NCBI RefSeq assembly: GCF_036864975.1
Contig: NZ_CP104311.1
Span: 1,280,001 to 1,344,000 of the forward strand
Length of the DNA: 64,000 nt
Source of the DNA: Methylococcus capsulatus
GTDB lineage: Bacteria > Pseudomonadota > Gammaproteobacteria > Methylococcales > Methylococcaceae
Direction of reading: 5' to 3'
Within the stretch, counting starts at the first letter, position 1. Each line of letters opens with the position of its first letter. This document shows, piece by piece, positions 9,048-18,448 of this stretch. Position numbers and translations under genes: made by a program. The notes beneath the pieces are model-generated. The model did not search any database. It was not told the origin of the DNA and was given only the letters and a program-made list of their open reading frames with translations.

Positions 9048-10227
9048 GCCGTTTCCCACCTTCCGGGTCGACGTGGCGACCCTGTTCGGCCGCTATCTGC
9101 CCAAATTCGGTGTGTACTCGGACGTCGTCGCCTTACAGGAAGGCGAGGTCGGCGAACATGCCTGGGAGGCGGGCGGGGTGTTCACGCGGACCGCCCGCAG
9201 CCGATGGGGCCGGATCTGGGCGCGGCTGATGCTTGCACTGGACTTGTTCCGGCTGGCGCGTGCCGATTATGCCGCGGTTCAGGTCCGGGACCGGATCGTC
9301 GGAGCACTGATCGGTCTTTGGGCTGCCCGGCTGTGGCGAAAGCCGTTCTATTATTGGATGTCGTTTCCTTTTCCGGAATACTGGTCGGAGCGCGGGTCGC
9401 CCGATCCTTCCAGGCTGGTCGGAGCCGGCCGGCGCCTGCTGTTCCGGCTGCGCGGGCGTCTTTCCGCCTGGTTGTTGTATCGCCGAGTCCTGCCAGCGGC
9501 GGATCATATTTTCGTGCAGAGCGATGCGATGCGGACGCTGCTGGCGAGCCACGGTCTGCCGGCTGCGCGCATGACGCCGGTGCCAATGGGGGCTACGATT
9601 CCCGACCGGATCGAGGACATCCCTCCGGCGGACGACCCGCGCTTGGCGGGCCGGCGGGTCATCGTCTATTTAGGGGCGTTGGAACGGGCGCGGCGTTCGG
9701 AGGTCATGCTCGAAGCGATGGCCGCCGTGCGCGACGAGTTCCCCACAGCCTTGCTGGTATGCGTGGGGGATGCCGAGGAGGAGATCGAAAGGCTCTGGTT
9801 CGACGGTTTGGTGGGACAACTCGGCTTGCAGGACCACGTCCTGTTCACGGGCTGGTTGCCGGGAGAGAAGGCGCGCCGTTATTTGCGGAATGCCGAGATC
9901 GGACTGTCGCCTTGCGCGCGTACGCCTTCTCTGGAAGTGGCTTCGCCCACCAAGGTCATTGAATACATGGCCTGGGGCGTTCCCGTGGTTGCCAACGACC
10001 TTCCCGATCAGGCCTATCTGATCGGCGAAACCGGTGGGGGGATTTGCGTGCCGCTGACGCCTGAAGGCTTCGCTGCTGGCATATTGCAATTGCTGCGGGA
10101 CCCCGCGGCCGCGCGTCGCATGGGCGAGGCCGGACGGCGGGCGATACCGGCTTTGCGTAGTTACGAGGTGATCGCGCGGAACCTCGCCGGAAAATACCGG
10201 CAGTTGGCCGCAGGCGAAGCGCGATGA
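9016..10227 (+). CDS. Glycosyltransferase, family 4 type
   Basis: A 403-residue GT-B fold glycosyltransferase. The C-terminal half has the family 4 nucleotide-sugar signature ASPTKVIEYMAWGVPVVAND, preceded by VIVYLGALERARRSEVMLEA and HVLFTGWLPGE. It should add one sugar of the repeat unit on the cytoplasmic face of the inner membrane. The start at 9016 overlaps the polymerase gene by 32 bases, and the gene overlaps the following flippase gene by 4, so the run is tightly coupled. Donor and acceptor are unknown. Confidence 0.85.
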   Translation: MNIRLLYLTREPFPTFRVDVATLFGRYLPKFGVYSDVVALQEGEVGEHAWEAGGVFTRTARSRWGRIWARLMLALDLFRLARADYAAVQVRDRIVGALIGLWAARLWRKPFYYWMSFPFPEYWSERGSPDPSRLVGAGRRLLFRLRGRLSAWLLYRRVLPAADHIFVQSDAMRTLLASHGLPAARMTPVPMGATIPDRIEDIPPADDPRLAGRRVIVYLGALERARRSEVMLEAMAAVRDEFPTALLVCVGDAEEEIERLWFDGLVGQLGLQDHVLFTGWLPGEKARRYLRNAEIGLSPCARTPSLEVASPTKVIEYMAWGVPVVANDLPDQAYLIGETGGGICVPLTPEGFAAGILQLLRDPAAARRMGEAGRRAIPALRSYEVIARNLAGKYRQLAAGEAR

Positions 10228-11777
10228 GCGATTCCGGCAACCCTTACGGTGCCGCCGCGCTCCGGCGTAGCGCATTTGCTTACCTCTCGGGCCGGGCCGT
10301 TTCCGCGCTGCTCACATTTTCGGCGTTCGCGCTGGCGGCCCGGGTTCTGCCGCTAGAGTCCTACGGGACCTACATGGCCGCGCTGGCGACCATGGAAACG
10401 GGGCTTGCGCTCTCGACGCCGGGGTTGGATTGGGTGGCTGCCAGGATACTTCCCGAGTACCGTCTGCATGCCGAGGGGAGGGCGATCGTAGGCATCATCG
10501 GTCGGCTCGCCGGGCTGCAAATGGCCTTCTATTTCTGTGCGGGCGCCGTTTTGTTCTTCCATGCCGAATCAGTCGCGGCACTGCTGCGGATGGAGGCGGC
10601 GGCGCCGGTATTGTCCCTTGCCGGCGCCGTCCTGGCCGTGGAGGGATTCGGACGCCTCTATCGCGAGCAGATGCTCGGTACCTTGATGCGCCAGGGTGCC
10701 GCCCAGGCGGCTCAGGTGGTTCGTTCGGGAACGCTGGCCGCTCTGCTGGCATCCGACTGGTTTGCAGGGCGTGAGATCACCGCCTTGGATGCCGTGCACT
10801 ACGAACTGATGGCGTCCTCTGGGAGTACGGGATTGGGCGCCTTGCTCCTGCTGTATGAGATGTGGTCACTGCGTTACCGGGTGGCGTCTTCGGGGGATTG
10901 GACGCCGCCGGGCCGGAAGCAGCTTCTCAAGCTGGCGGTCAATACCTACATCAGTTACCTCCTCGCCTTCGCTTACGGCTCGCAGATGCTGACCCTCATC
11001 GTCGCCCGCATCCTTGGGGCTGAAGCGGCCGCGGTTTTCGGTTTCAGCACCAATTTTTCCGATCAGGTGCGCCGTTATCTGCCGACCGATCTCCTGCGCA
11101 GCGTCATTCAGCCCGCTTTGATCGCCTTTTTCAGCCGGCGCCGGGACTTCGGCGGTTTCATGGTGCGGGTAGGGGGCTGGTTCAAATCGTCCATGGTCCT
11201 GCTCATGCCGGTCATCCTTTATTTCATCGCCTTCGGCGGGATGGGAGCCGCGCTCCTGGGCGGAGAGCGTTTCCGGGAGGCGGGTCCCGTCATTGCGCTG
11301 ATGCTGGTCGGCACTGCTCTGACGATACTGCGCAGGGTGGTCGAGTTGTCCTGCAATGCGGTGCTGGCCACCGACCTGTATGTCCGCTGGGGGGTGTGGC
11401 TGCTCGCAGTGCCGGTCATGGCGGTGCTCCTCTTGACCTCGGGCGGAAACTTGACCGAACTGATCATGCTCGTCATAGCCTCGGAAACTTTTTTCAATTT
11501 CGGCATCATCCTTGCCCTGCGGCGGCGGGGATACCCATTCAAATTGGCTTGGGGTGGGATGCTTCGTCTGGCTGCCTGGTATGGTGTGGGGGCCGGCGTA
11601 CTGGTCTGGTCAGGCCCGCTGGTCCGCTTCGATATGCCGACGAGCGTTGCGGTCTGTCTGCTCCTCGGCGCGGTGGTGACGCTCGTGGCGAAGCCTTTGA
11701 GCGCCGACGAAGCGGCACTCATGTCGAACTGGAGTCCGCGCGGTGCAAGGTTGTTGTCACGTTTTCTGGCCGCATGA
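10224..11777 (+). CDS. Polysaccharide flippase (Wzx/MATE-like)
   Basis: A 517-residue polytopic membrane protein of the oligosaccharide flippase superfamily, with about 12-14 hydrophobic segments. The N-terminal region (RRSAFAYLSGRAVSALLTF, then ALAARVLPLESYGTYMAAL) is typical of Wzx-type proteins. It should move lipid-linked repeat units across the inner membrane for the polymerase encoded just upstream. It begins inside the stop region of the preceding glycosyltransferase gene (ATGA overlap). Confidence 0.85.
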   Translation: MSDSGNPYGAAALRRSAFAYLSGRAVSALLTFSAFALAARVLPLESYGTYMAALATMETGLALSTPGLDWVAARILPEYRLHAEGRAIVGIIGRLAGLQMAFYFCAGAVLFFHAESVAALLRMEAAAPVLSLAGAVLAVEGFGRLYREQMLGTLMRQGAAQAAQVVRSGTLAALLASDWFAGREITALDAVHYELMASSGSTGLGALLLLYEMWSLRYRVASSGDWTPPGRKQLLKLAVNTYISYLLAFAYGSQMLTLIVARILGAEAAAVFGFSTNFSDQVRRYLPTDLLRSVIQPALIAFFSRRRDFGGFMVRVGGWFKSSMVLLMPVILYFIAFGGMGAALLGGERFREAGPVIALMLVGTALTILRRVVELSCNAVLATDLYVRWGVWLLAVPVMAVLLLTSGGNLTELIMLVIASETFFNFGIILALRRRGYPFKLAWGGMLRLAAWYGVGAGVLVWSGPLVRFDMPTSVAVCLLLGAVVTLVAKPLSADEAALMSNWSPRGARLLSRFLAA

Positions 11778-11802
11778 AGGGGTCCTCGAGGAAAGACGAA
11801 CC

Positions 11803-12879
11803 ATGCGCAAAGTTTTGGTGATCGGGCCGGGGACGACTGGCGGCATTGCTGCGGTGATCGAGGACTGTCTCCAACCGGATTTCGTCTCCCGCTGGAAAAT
11901 CGAGCGTCTGTGCTCGTATGAGGGGCCCGGCCTTCTAACCCAGCTTCGTGTCATGGCGGTGGCGGGAGGGCGGTTGCTGGGCTGGCTCTTGGCGCGCCGT
12001 CTGGTCATCGTGCATGCCCATAGCGCTTCGCGCGGCAGTTTTTGGCGAAAGTCGGTGCTTTGCGCGTTGGCGGACCTGTTCGGCATCCCCTATGTTTTCC
12101 ACGTCCACAGCGGCGAATTCGGCGTGTTCTATGACAGCGAGTGCGGCCCCGCGGCGAAATGGTGGGTACGGAGGACGCTGCGACGTGCCGCCTCCGTGAT
12201 CGCCCTCACCGAAGCCTGGTCCAAGGTGCTGCTGGTTATCGAGCCGCGGGCGAGCATTCGGGTCATAGGCAATCCGGTGGCCGTTCACGATGCCCTGCCG
12301 GAGGAACGCGAGTCGGGGCGGCCGGAGGTGCTGTTCCTGGGGCGTTTGCGCGAGAAGAAAGGCGTCTTCGATCTGGTTCGGGCCATTCCCGTCGTGCTGA
12401 AACGTGTCCCGGACACCGTGTTCACGCTTGCCGGCGACGGCGAAATGGAGGCCGTCAGGCGGCTTGCGGTGGACCTGGGAGTCTCCGATGCCATTAAGCT
12501 GCCGGGCTGGATCAAGGATGCCGAGAAGGACGCCGAATTGTCGGCGGCCCGGGTGCTGGCCCTTCCCTCCTACTTCGAAGGGCTGCCCGTTTGCATTTTG
12601 GAAGCGATGGCGGGCGGTGTCCCAGTCGTGGCCACTTCGGTCGGAGGCATTCCCGAACTCCTCGCCGACGGAGAATGCGGTCTGCTGGTGCCTCCGGGTG
12701 ACGTGGAAGCGTTGGCCGAGGCGCTGGTCCTGGTTCTGCAGGATGCCGCGCTACGCCGGAGGCTGCGCGAAAGTGCATTTCGCCGCGTGCTGAACTACTA
12801 TGCAATTCCGAGCGTGTTATGCCAGCTCGATGCCGTTTACCGGAGTATCCTTGCCAACCGGCCGGCGGCAGGCGGCTAG
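11803..12879 (+). CDS. Glycosyltransferase, family 4 type
   Basis: A 358-residue GT-B glycosyltransferase. Motifs are VLFLGRLREKKGVFDLVRAI, VFTLAGDGEM, IKLPGWIKD, EGLPVCILEAMAGGVPVVAT and VGGIPELLADGECGLLVPPG, which match the family 4 C-terminal domain including the E-x7-E element. I chose ATG 11803 (MRKVLVIGPGTTGG) rather than the in-frame ATG at 11743 because the nucleotide-fold start begins at once and the earlier frame lies inside the flippase gene. It is the second family 4 transferase of the locus. Confidence 0.88.
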   Translation: MRKVLVIGPGTTGGIAAVIEDCLQPDFVSRWKIERLCSYEGPGLLTQLRVMAVAGGRLLGWLLARRLVIVHAHSASRGSFWRKSVLCALADLFGIPYVFHVHSGEFGVFYDSECGPAAKWWVRRTLRRAASVIALTEAWSKVLLVIEPRASIRVIGNPVAVHDALPEERESGRPEVLFLGRLREKKGVFDLVRAIPVVLKRVPDTVFTLAGDGEMEAVRRLAVDLGVSDAIKLPGWIKDAEKDAELSAARVLALPSYFEGLPVCILEAMAGGVPVVATSVGGIPELLADGECGLLVPPGDVEALAEALVLVLQDAALRRRLRESAFRRVLNYYAIPSVLCQLDAVYRSILANRPAAGG

Positions 12880-13006
12880 GGACGGCCGGATTTTTGGCGG
12901 TTTAATTGCATCTAACTTGGAAAATACGGCGACTGGTCCGCCGATCGGGTCGCCGAGGCCCGTATATACGGGCGAAAGTCATCAGGACCTAAATAAGGGG
13001 GGTAGC

Positions 13007-14101
13007 ATGGGCGGGAATCCAGACTTGTTGTTATCGGGCAGTGTCTCATCGTCGCGTCGCCACGTTTTTCGGCGCGTCGCCGGTGTCTTCGTATTCATCG
13101 TGCTGGCTTCGTCGCTGCAAGCTGCCACGGCAGCGAAAGTCAAAGCTCAGAGATCCAAGGCTAAACCGACTCCGACTCCAACGGCGACGCCAACACCGAC
13201 TCCCACGCCGACCCCGGTTTCTTCGCCGACTCCGACACCCACACCGGAGGCGGGTGCCACCATCACCGGTTCGGTTTTTGTGGCTTCCGATCCGTACGAC
13301 ATCATCGTCGGCAGCCAGACCCAGCGCATCGACCTGAGCGGCAAGCCACGCACTTTCGACTTTGGCGGATCGGTCCCTTTCGTCAATCCGACCATAGGTA
13401 TCGCCGACTTCGATACGATCAATTATTGGGATGCCGCGGCGGGCCAAGCCAAGGTCATCAATGGCTGGACCGTCACCGATGCCGGTATCCCGGGACGGGT
13501 GTTCAAGATCGATGGCTACACGGCTGTCGGCTATAAAGCCGGTGATGGTGTGGTAGAGGGAGCTCTTAGATCCCAGATGAACAGCTACTATGTTCCCTCC
13601 AGGCAAAGGTTCGTCTGGGACCTGTGTGTACGATTCGGAGGGTCCGATTTGACCAAGCCCTGGACATTTATGCCTCGCGACAGCCATCCAGGGCTTATTT
13701 GGCAGATAAAGCCGGACGATTTCCCTCCATCGATTGGCATGGTAGTCGACACCGATCCGGCCAACAGCCAGCGATTGGCGATACATATCGACGGCAGTAT
13801 AGGGCCGGAGCTCAAGCACGAGCGGCTTGGGATAATAACAGGATTGCTGCCGCAGCAGGATATCAATATAGTTATCGATGCCTATCTTGATGACCGTCCC
13901 ATTGCGAAAGGTGGGCAAGGTTATTTCAAGGCGTGGATCAATGGGACACTAGTCGCCAATGCGGTTGGTGCCACCCTCGTTCCAAATGCCTCGTCTCCAC
14001 ACTATTGGTCGATGGCGATGTACCTTTATAACGATACCGCACCACTGCAGTTTGATTATTTCGGATATTGGAAGCGGGCGCGGATGATAGTGCCGAACTG
14101 A
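13007..14101 (+). CDS. Secreted protein with Pro-Thr linker and polysaccharide-lyase-like C-terminal domain
   Basis: A 364-residue protein. ATG 13007 has the strong ribosome site AAGGGGGGT 4-13 bases upstream; the in-frame upstream ATG at 12800 lies within the previous gene. An arginine-rich N-terminus precedes a hydrophobic signal segment (about residues 28-46), then a 27-residue Pro-Thr linker (residues 54-80), then a domain of about 280 residues. That domain has features of concanavalin-like/heparin-lyase folds, such as RQRFVWDLCVRFG and a Trp-rich C-terminus. It may bind or cleave the exported polymer. The domain call is tentative. Confidence 0.6.
   Translation: MGGNPDLLLSGSVSSSRRHVFRRVAGVFVFIVLASSLQAATAAKVKAQRSKAKPTPTPTATPTPTPTPTPVSSPTPTPTPEAGATITGSVFVASDPYDIIVGSQTQRIDLSGKPRTFDFGGSVPFVNPTIGIADFDTINYWDAAAGQAKVINGWTVTDAGIPGRVFKIDGYTAVGYKAGDGVVEGALRSQMNSYYVPSRQRFVWDLCVRFGGSDLTKPWTFMPRDSHPGLIWQIKPDDFPPSIGMVVDTDPANSQRLAIHIDGSIGPELKHERLGIITGLLPQQDINIVIDAYLDDRPIAKGGQGYFKAWINGTLVANAVGATLVPNASSPHYWSMAMYLYNDTAPLQFDYFGYWKRARMIVPN
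13166..13246 (+). repeat. Tandem Pro-Thr codon repeat
   Basis: Twenty-seven codons encode an almost pure alternation of proline and threonine, interrupted by one Ala and a Val-Ser-Ser. At DNA level it is an imperfect six-base repeat of the type CCGACT/CCAACA with variable third positions. It forms an extended linker between the signal sequence and the C-terminal domain of the surrounding gene. Confidence 0.9.
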
Positions 14102-14143
14102 TCTTTCCTTTTCATGGATTATCGAAGGAGCAACAGCCAATCG

Positions 14144-14614
14144 ATGGATAACCGAAGCAAGCGGCCGCGTATCCTTGCGGTTGCGTCCGGCGGCGGGCAC
14201 TGGATGCAGTTGATGCGGCTCCGGGATGCCCTCCTCGGGGGCGACATGGCGTTCGTAGCGACCCATTTTTCGGATTATCGGAAAAGTATCCCGCCGGGCG
14301 CGCGGTTTTATCTGGTAACGGATGCCAACAAGAAGGATTGGCTGCGGGGGACGCTGCTGATCTGCGAATTGTTCTGGATCATTCTCCGCGAGCGGCCCGA
14401 TGTCGTGATCTCGACCGGTGCCGCGCCAGGCTATTTCGCTTTGCGTTTCGGCAGGCTGCTGGGTGCGCGTACCGTCTGGGTCGACAGTATCGCCAACGTG
14501 GGCAGAATGTCGCTGTCCGGTCGCCTCGTGCGCCGCTATGCGGATTTGTGGCTGACCCAATGGGCACACCTCGCGCGCCCCGAAGGGCCGCATTACATCG
14601 GAGCGGTCCTTTGA
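14144..14614 (+). CDS. Alg14/PssD-like glycosyltransferase subunit
   Basis: A 156-residue protein homologous to Alg14/PssD, the membrane-bound acceptor subunit of a split GT-B glycosyltransferase. It shows ILAVASGGGHWMQLMRL near the N-terminus, a hydrophobic segment (LLICELFWIIL), and RPDVVISTGAAPGYFALRFG. I prefer ATG 14144, which has AAGGAG 14 bases upstream, over ATG 14114, which has none, though the extra ten residues cannot be excluded. Its stop overlaps the start of the Alg13/PssE-like partner. Confidence 0.82.
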   Translation: MDNRSKRPRILAVASGGGHWMQLMRLRDALLGGDMAFVATHFSDYRKSIPPGARFYLVTDANKKDWLRGTLLICELFWIILRERPDVVISTGAAPGYFALRFGRLLGARTVWVDSIANVGRMSLSGRLVRRYADLWLTQWAHLARPEGPHYIGAVL

Positions 14615-15105
14615 TTTTTCTGACGGTGGGTTCCCAGGTACCGTTCGATCGGCTGTCCCGCTCCGTCGACGCTTGGGCCGCAAGGAATCCTCAGACGGAA
14701 GTCTTCGGGCAGATTGGCCGTACCGCCTGGCGGCCGGCAGCGATGCAATGGGCCGAGGTGCTGAGTGCGGACGAGTACTTGGAGCTCTTGAAGCGGGCGA
14801 GAGTGATTGTCGCGCATGCCGGCATGGGAACCGTCATCAGTGCGGCCGAGCACGGCAAGCCCCTGATCGTCATGCCGCGGCGCGCCGATCTGGGGGAGCA
14901 TCGCAACGATCATCAGGAATTTACGGCGAAGTGGCTGATGACCCGTTCCGGCATCAGCGTCGTTCACGGGGAGGACGAACTTCAGCAATTGTTGGACAAG
15001 GCCGGTACGCTCGTGCTTCCGGACAGCCTGGGTTCGGAAGCCTGCGAGAGGATGGTCACGGTTCTACGCGAGTTCATTTTCGAGGGCGTAAAGCCTTTTC
15101 AATAG
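14611..15105 (+). CDS. Alg13/PssE-like glycosyltransferase catalytic subunit (TTG start)
   Basis: A 164-residue protein starting with TTG at 14611, which overlaps the upstream stop as TTGA. The resulting N-terminus MIFLTVGSQVPFDRL is the normal beginning of Alg13/PssE proteins, and no ATG lies near it. Further motifs are VIVAHAGMGTVISAAEHG and KPLIVMPRR, which form the nucleotide-sugar site. With the PssD-like subunit it should make one active glycosyltransferase for the exopolysaccharide repeat unit. It is the last gene of the locus. Confidence 0.85.
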   Translation: MIFLTVGSQVPFDRLSRSVDAWAARNPQTEVFGQIGRTAWRPAAMQWAEVLSADEYLELLKRARVIVAHAGMGTVISAAEHGKPLIVMPRRADLGEHRNDHQEFTAKWLMTRSGISVVHGEDELQQLLDKAGTLVLPDSLGSEACERMVTVLREFIFEGVKPFQ

Positions 15106-15195
15106 CCTCATTCAAACCTGCCATGGCTCATTCGAGCCTGTAGCATCAGCGGTACGCCGTGGTTCGGCGGCGGTTTCTCTTTTGGGGCTCTGCCG

Positions 15196-15889
15196 TCAGA
15201 GTCCTCCGGTGGCAAAGCATCCCCACCCCCAGCGCAGCCATTCGATCAGCGCGTAGGCCAGTCATAGGGCCCAGGCCAGCATGAGCAGCCGGTAGGCAAA
15301 CAGCGGAACCGAGATGACCCAAGGCTCGGGCAGCAGAGGGCCGCTCCGGTCCGTATACCAGTTGAGCCGATACGCGTTGGAGTCATAGCCCGTGATTCCC
15401 ATGTCGGACAGGCCGAGCAGCCCTTGATGCATGGCTGACAGCAGGATGCTCAGCGCTAGTTCGGAGTCGGTTGCACGGTTGCCCGGCCGGGTCTCAAGCG
15501 TGTTGCTTTCGATCGTCAGCGTGTTGCCCGGGAGGGGCGGTGGGCGGCTGATCTGCAGGGTCACCGTCTCCCCCAGCTAGGGGCGCCATTCGGGCAGCCA
15601 GACGTCGAGTTCGAGCCGGGAGCCGGGTCGAGATTTCCATCGGAATGGCGTCTCGCAGCAGGTGGACGACCTTGAGCCTGAGCGGCGAGGTTTCCGGTGC
15701 GGAGCCTTCAGGGGGCTTGCGCAGCCACACTTGAGCCTGTTCGCCGATGGACGAAAACGCTATCGCCCGACCGCCGACGCTGAACCCGACCAGGCCGGTT
15801 TCGCCGGAAAGGCGCAGGGTTTCGGGCAGGGTGGTCCATGCGGGGACGACGCAGGCCACTAGGACCCAGAATGCGATGTATCGAACCAT
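15196..15889 (-). pseudogene. Broken gene for a membrane-anchored protein
   Basis: From ATG 15889 (GGAG 7 bases upstream) a frame encodes MVRYIAFWVLVACVVPAW, a signal peptide or anchor, and continues to about 15630 (LLRDAIPMEI). A single-base shift then moves the sensible reading to another frame (LELDVWLPEWRP), which meets a TAG and continues as LGETVTLQISRPPP. Later a TGA at 15262-15264 sits where LAWAL continues in frame as LAYALIEWLRWGWG to a final stop at 15196. One frameshift and two nonsense codons, with coding-like sequence between them, indicate decay. The C-terminus looks like a membrane helix. I do not recognise the family. Confidence 0.7.
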
Positions 15890-15959
15890 TGGATCGCTCC
15901 TCGCCGATGTTGTCCCCGACTTTAGGCGTAGCAGAGGCGTCGGGCAAGAGCACCGTGCG

Positions 15960-17324
15960 TCAGTCTTCCCGCAGCGCGGCCTCGGTCTTCTCGTGGATAC
16001 CGCCGAAACTTCCATTGCTCATGAAGACCACGTGATCGCCCGCCCGGCATTCTTGCCGCAAGCGTTCCACGATGGCGCCGATGCTGTCGCAAGTGATGAT
16101 CCGGTTGGAGGCACCAGCAATTTTCGCGACATCCCATCCAAGGTCGGGAGACTGGTAAAGGACGGCGAGGTCGGCGGGCGCCAGGGATGCTGCGAGCGTG
16201 TCGGCATGTACGCCCATCCGCATGGTGTTGGAGCGCGGTTCCACGACCGCAATGACGCGTGCGCCATCGACCCGCGAGCGCAATCCTTCGAGTGTGGTCG
16301 CAATCGCCGTGGGATGATGGGCGAAATCGTCGTAAAGGGTGATGCCGCGGATCTCGGCGCGCACCTCGAGGCGGCGTTTGACGCTCTGGAACCGGCTCAA
16401 GGCGGAAATGGCCGCCACCGGTTCGATGCCGGCATGGTGGGCCGCGGCGATGGCGGACAGCGCGTTTAGCATGTTGTGGCGGCCGGAGAGCTGCCAATGG
16501 ATTGTGCCTAGCCGTTTTTCGCGGAACACCACGTCGAACCGGCTCCCGTCTTCGGCCAGCGGGTATGCCTGCCAGTCGGCGGCGGTGTCGGGTCCCAGGG
16601 CAGTTTTCTCAACCGGTGTCCAGCATCCCATCCTGAGCACTTCGGCCAGGTTTTCGTCCCGCTCCGGAACCACCAGTAGGCCATTGCCCGGCACACTGCG
16701 TACCAGGTGATGGAACTGCCGCTGGATCGCAGCGAGGTCGGGGAAGATGTCGGCGTGGTCGTATTCGAGGTTGTTCAAGATCGTGGTGCGCGGGCGGTAA
16801 TGGACGAACTTGGAGCGCTTGTCGAAGAACGCGGTATCGTATTCGTCTGCTTCCACCACGACAAACCGGCCTTCGCCGATGCGGGCGGAAACGCCGAAAT
16901 TGAGCGGCACGCCGCCGATCAGGAAGCCCGGCTTTTGCCCGTCGTGTTCGAGTATCCAGGCCAGCATGCTGGTAGTGGTTGTCTTGCCATGGGTGCCCGC
17001 GACCGCCAGCACCCAGCGCCCCTTGAGCACATAGTTGTAGAGCCACTGTGCGCCTGAAGTGTAGGCCAGCCCCATGTTCAGCACGGCCTCGACCTCCGGG
17101 TTACCGCGGGAGAGCGCATTGCCGATGATGACGAGGTCGGGGAGGGGATGGAGATTGTCCGGGCTGTAGCCGTTGCAGAGGTCGATGCCCTGCTGCTCCA
17201 GCAGAGTGCTCATGGGCGGATAGACGTTCTGGTCCGATCCCGTGACGGTGTGGCCGAGTTGGCGGGCCATGATGGCGAGTCCGCCCATGAAGGTGCCGCA
17301 GATACCTAGGATGTGAATACGCAC
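15960..17324 (-). CDS. mpl: UDP-N-acetylmuramate:L-alanyl-gamma-D-glutamyl-meso-diaminopimelate ligase
   Basis: A 454-residue Mur ligase family enzyme that recycles murein tripeptide onto UDP-MurNAc in the cytoplasm. The N-terminus IHILGICGTFMGGLAIMARQ is the Mpl form of the Rossmann motif, followed by the ATP-binding P-loop GTHGKTTTTSML, the central VVEADEYDTAFFDKR and the C-terminal domain containing YDDFAHHPTAI. Length matches the family. It is transcribed away from apaH, with about 290 bases between the two assigned starts. Confidence 0.95.
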   Translation of the reverse strand: MRIHILGICGTFMGGLAIMARQLGHTVTGSDQNVYPPMSTLLEQQGIDLCNGYSPDNLHPLPDLVIIGNALSRGNPEVEAVLNMGLAYTSGAQWLYNYVLKGRWVLAVAGTHGKTTTTSMLAWILEHDGQKPGFLIGGVPLNFGVSARIGEGRFVVVEADEYDTAFFDKRSKFVHYRPRTTILNNLEYDHADIFPDLAAIQRQFHHLVRSVPGNGLLVVPERDENLAEVLRMGCWTPVEKTALGPDTAADWQAYPLAEDGSRFDVVFREKRLGTIHWQLSGRHNMLNALSAIAAAHHAGIEPVAAISALSRFQSVKRRLEVRAEIRGITLYDDFAHHPTAIATTLEGLRSRVDGARVIAVVEPRSNTMRMGVHADTLAASLAPADLAVLYQSPDLGWDVAKIAGASNRIITCDSIGAIVERLRQECRAGDHVVFMSNGSFGGIHEKTEAALRED

Positions 17325-17611
17325 TTATCGATGCCTCGGTTCGTTCATCGGATTGGTGGGGAGAAAATCGCCTGCGGGTGGGCGTCATGCATCCGGCGAT
17401 TCGTATTGAGAAGTGACCGATTATATATCCGTCTTTTTGACCAGGGCACAAAGATGCCATCTTAATGACGCCAACGCAGCGCAGACGTACTAGAATAGCC
17501 GGCCCTGGTTATCGGGTATTTCCAGGATTCATGCTTGGAGGGTTCATCGGATGCCGTCGCATAGCGGTAAGGCAAGTGTCACTTCGATCTGTAGGCGAGG
17601 TTCCGGCTGAG

Positions 17612-18448
17612 GTGGCCGTCTATGCCATCGGCGACGTCCAAGGCTGCTATGTAGAGCTGATGCGTCTGCTGGATCTGATCCGCTTCGATCCGGCCGCGGA
17701 CCGCCTGCTGTTTACGGGTGATCTGGTCAATCGCGGGCCCCAGTCGCTGGAAACCCTCCGGTTTATCCGCTCGCTGGGAGCCGCGGCGGTCACGGTGCTC
17801 GGCAACCATGACCTGCACCTCTTGGCGGTGGCCTGTGAGGTCTCCCGGGTGAAGCACAAGGACACCTTCGGCGATGTGTTGGAAGCCGACGATCGGGACG
17901 AGTTGCTGGAGTGGCTGCGTACCCGCCCGCTGGTGCACCGGGAGGGCGGCTATTGCCTGGTCCACGCCGGTATCCCCCCTTGCTGGAGTGCGGAAACGGC
18001 TTTGGCCCGGGCCGGCGAGGTCGAGACGGTCCTCGCGGGCGGGGACATCGCCGGATTTTGCCGGCAGATGTACGGCGACCAGCCCGACCTCTGGTCTGAG
18101 GATCTGGCCGGATGGGACCGGCTCCGTTTCATCACCAATGCCTTGACCCGCATGCGCTATTGCGACCGGAGTGGCCGGCTAGATTTCAGGCAAAAGGGGG
18201 CGCCGGGGCGGCAACCGGCTTCCCTGGTTCCCTGGTTCGAAGTTCCGGGCCGAACGCCGCCGGGAGCTACGATCGTGTTCGGGCACTGGTCCACGCTCGG
18301 CTATTTCGCCGGTAGGGACTGTTACTGTCTGGACACGGGCTGCCTGTGGGGCGGCGAGCTTACTGCGCTGAAACTGGATGAGACTTTACAGCGATATGCC
18401 GTGCCATCGCTGCACGGGGGGTACCAGAAACCCACCTTGACGGAATAG
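17612..18448 (+). CDS. apaH: Diadenosine tetraphosphatase, symmetrical
   Basis: A 278-residue metallophosphatase that hydrolyses Ap4A to two ADP. Motifs are YAIGDVQGCYVEL, FTGDLVNRGPQS, VTVLGNHDLHLL and the late VFGHWSTLG. The frame is open from 17465, but GTG 17612 gives MAVYAIGDVQGC, which matches the usual family N-terminus and the family length of about 280. The ribosome site for GTG is weak, so the start is uncertain. Gln in GDVQGC instead of His occurs in other ApaH proteins. Confidence 0.9.
   Translation: MAVYAIGDVQGCYVELMRLLDLIRFDPAADRLLFTGDLVNRGPQSLETLRFIRSLGAAAVTVLGNHDLHLLAVACEVSRVKHKDTFGDVLEADDRDELLEWLRTRPLVHREGGYCLVHAGIPPCWSAETALARAGEVETVLAGGDIAGFCRQMYGDQPDLWSEDLAGWDRLRFITNALTRMRYCDRSGRLDFRQKGAPGRQPASLVPWFEVPGRTPPGATIVFGHWSTLGYFAGRDCYCLDTGCLWGGELTALKLDETLQRYAVPSLHGGYQKPTLTE

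Noticed and set aside
17465-17611. Longer apaH product from ATG 17465
   Set aside because: The extra 49 residues are not part of the ApaH fold and lie in the promoter region divergent from mpl; kept only as an alternative start.
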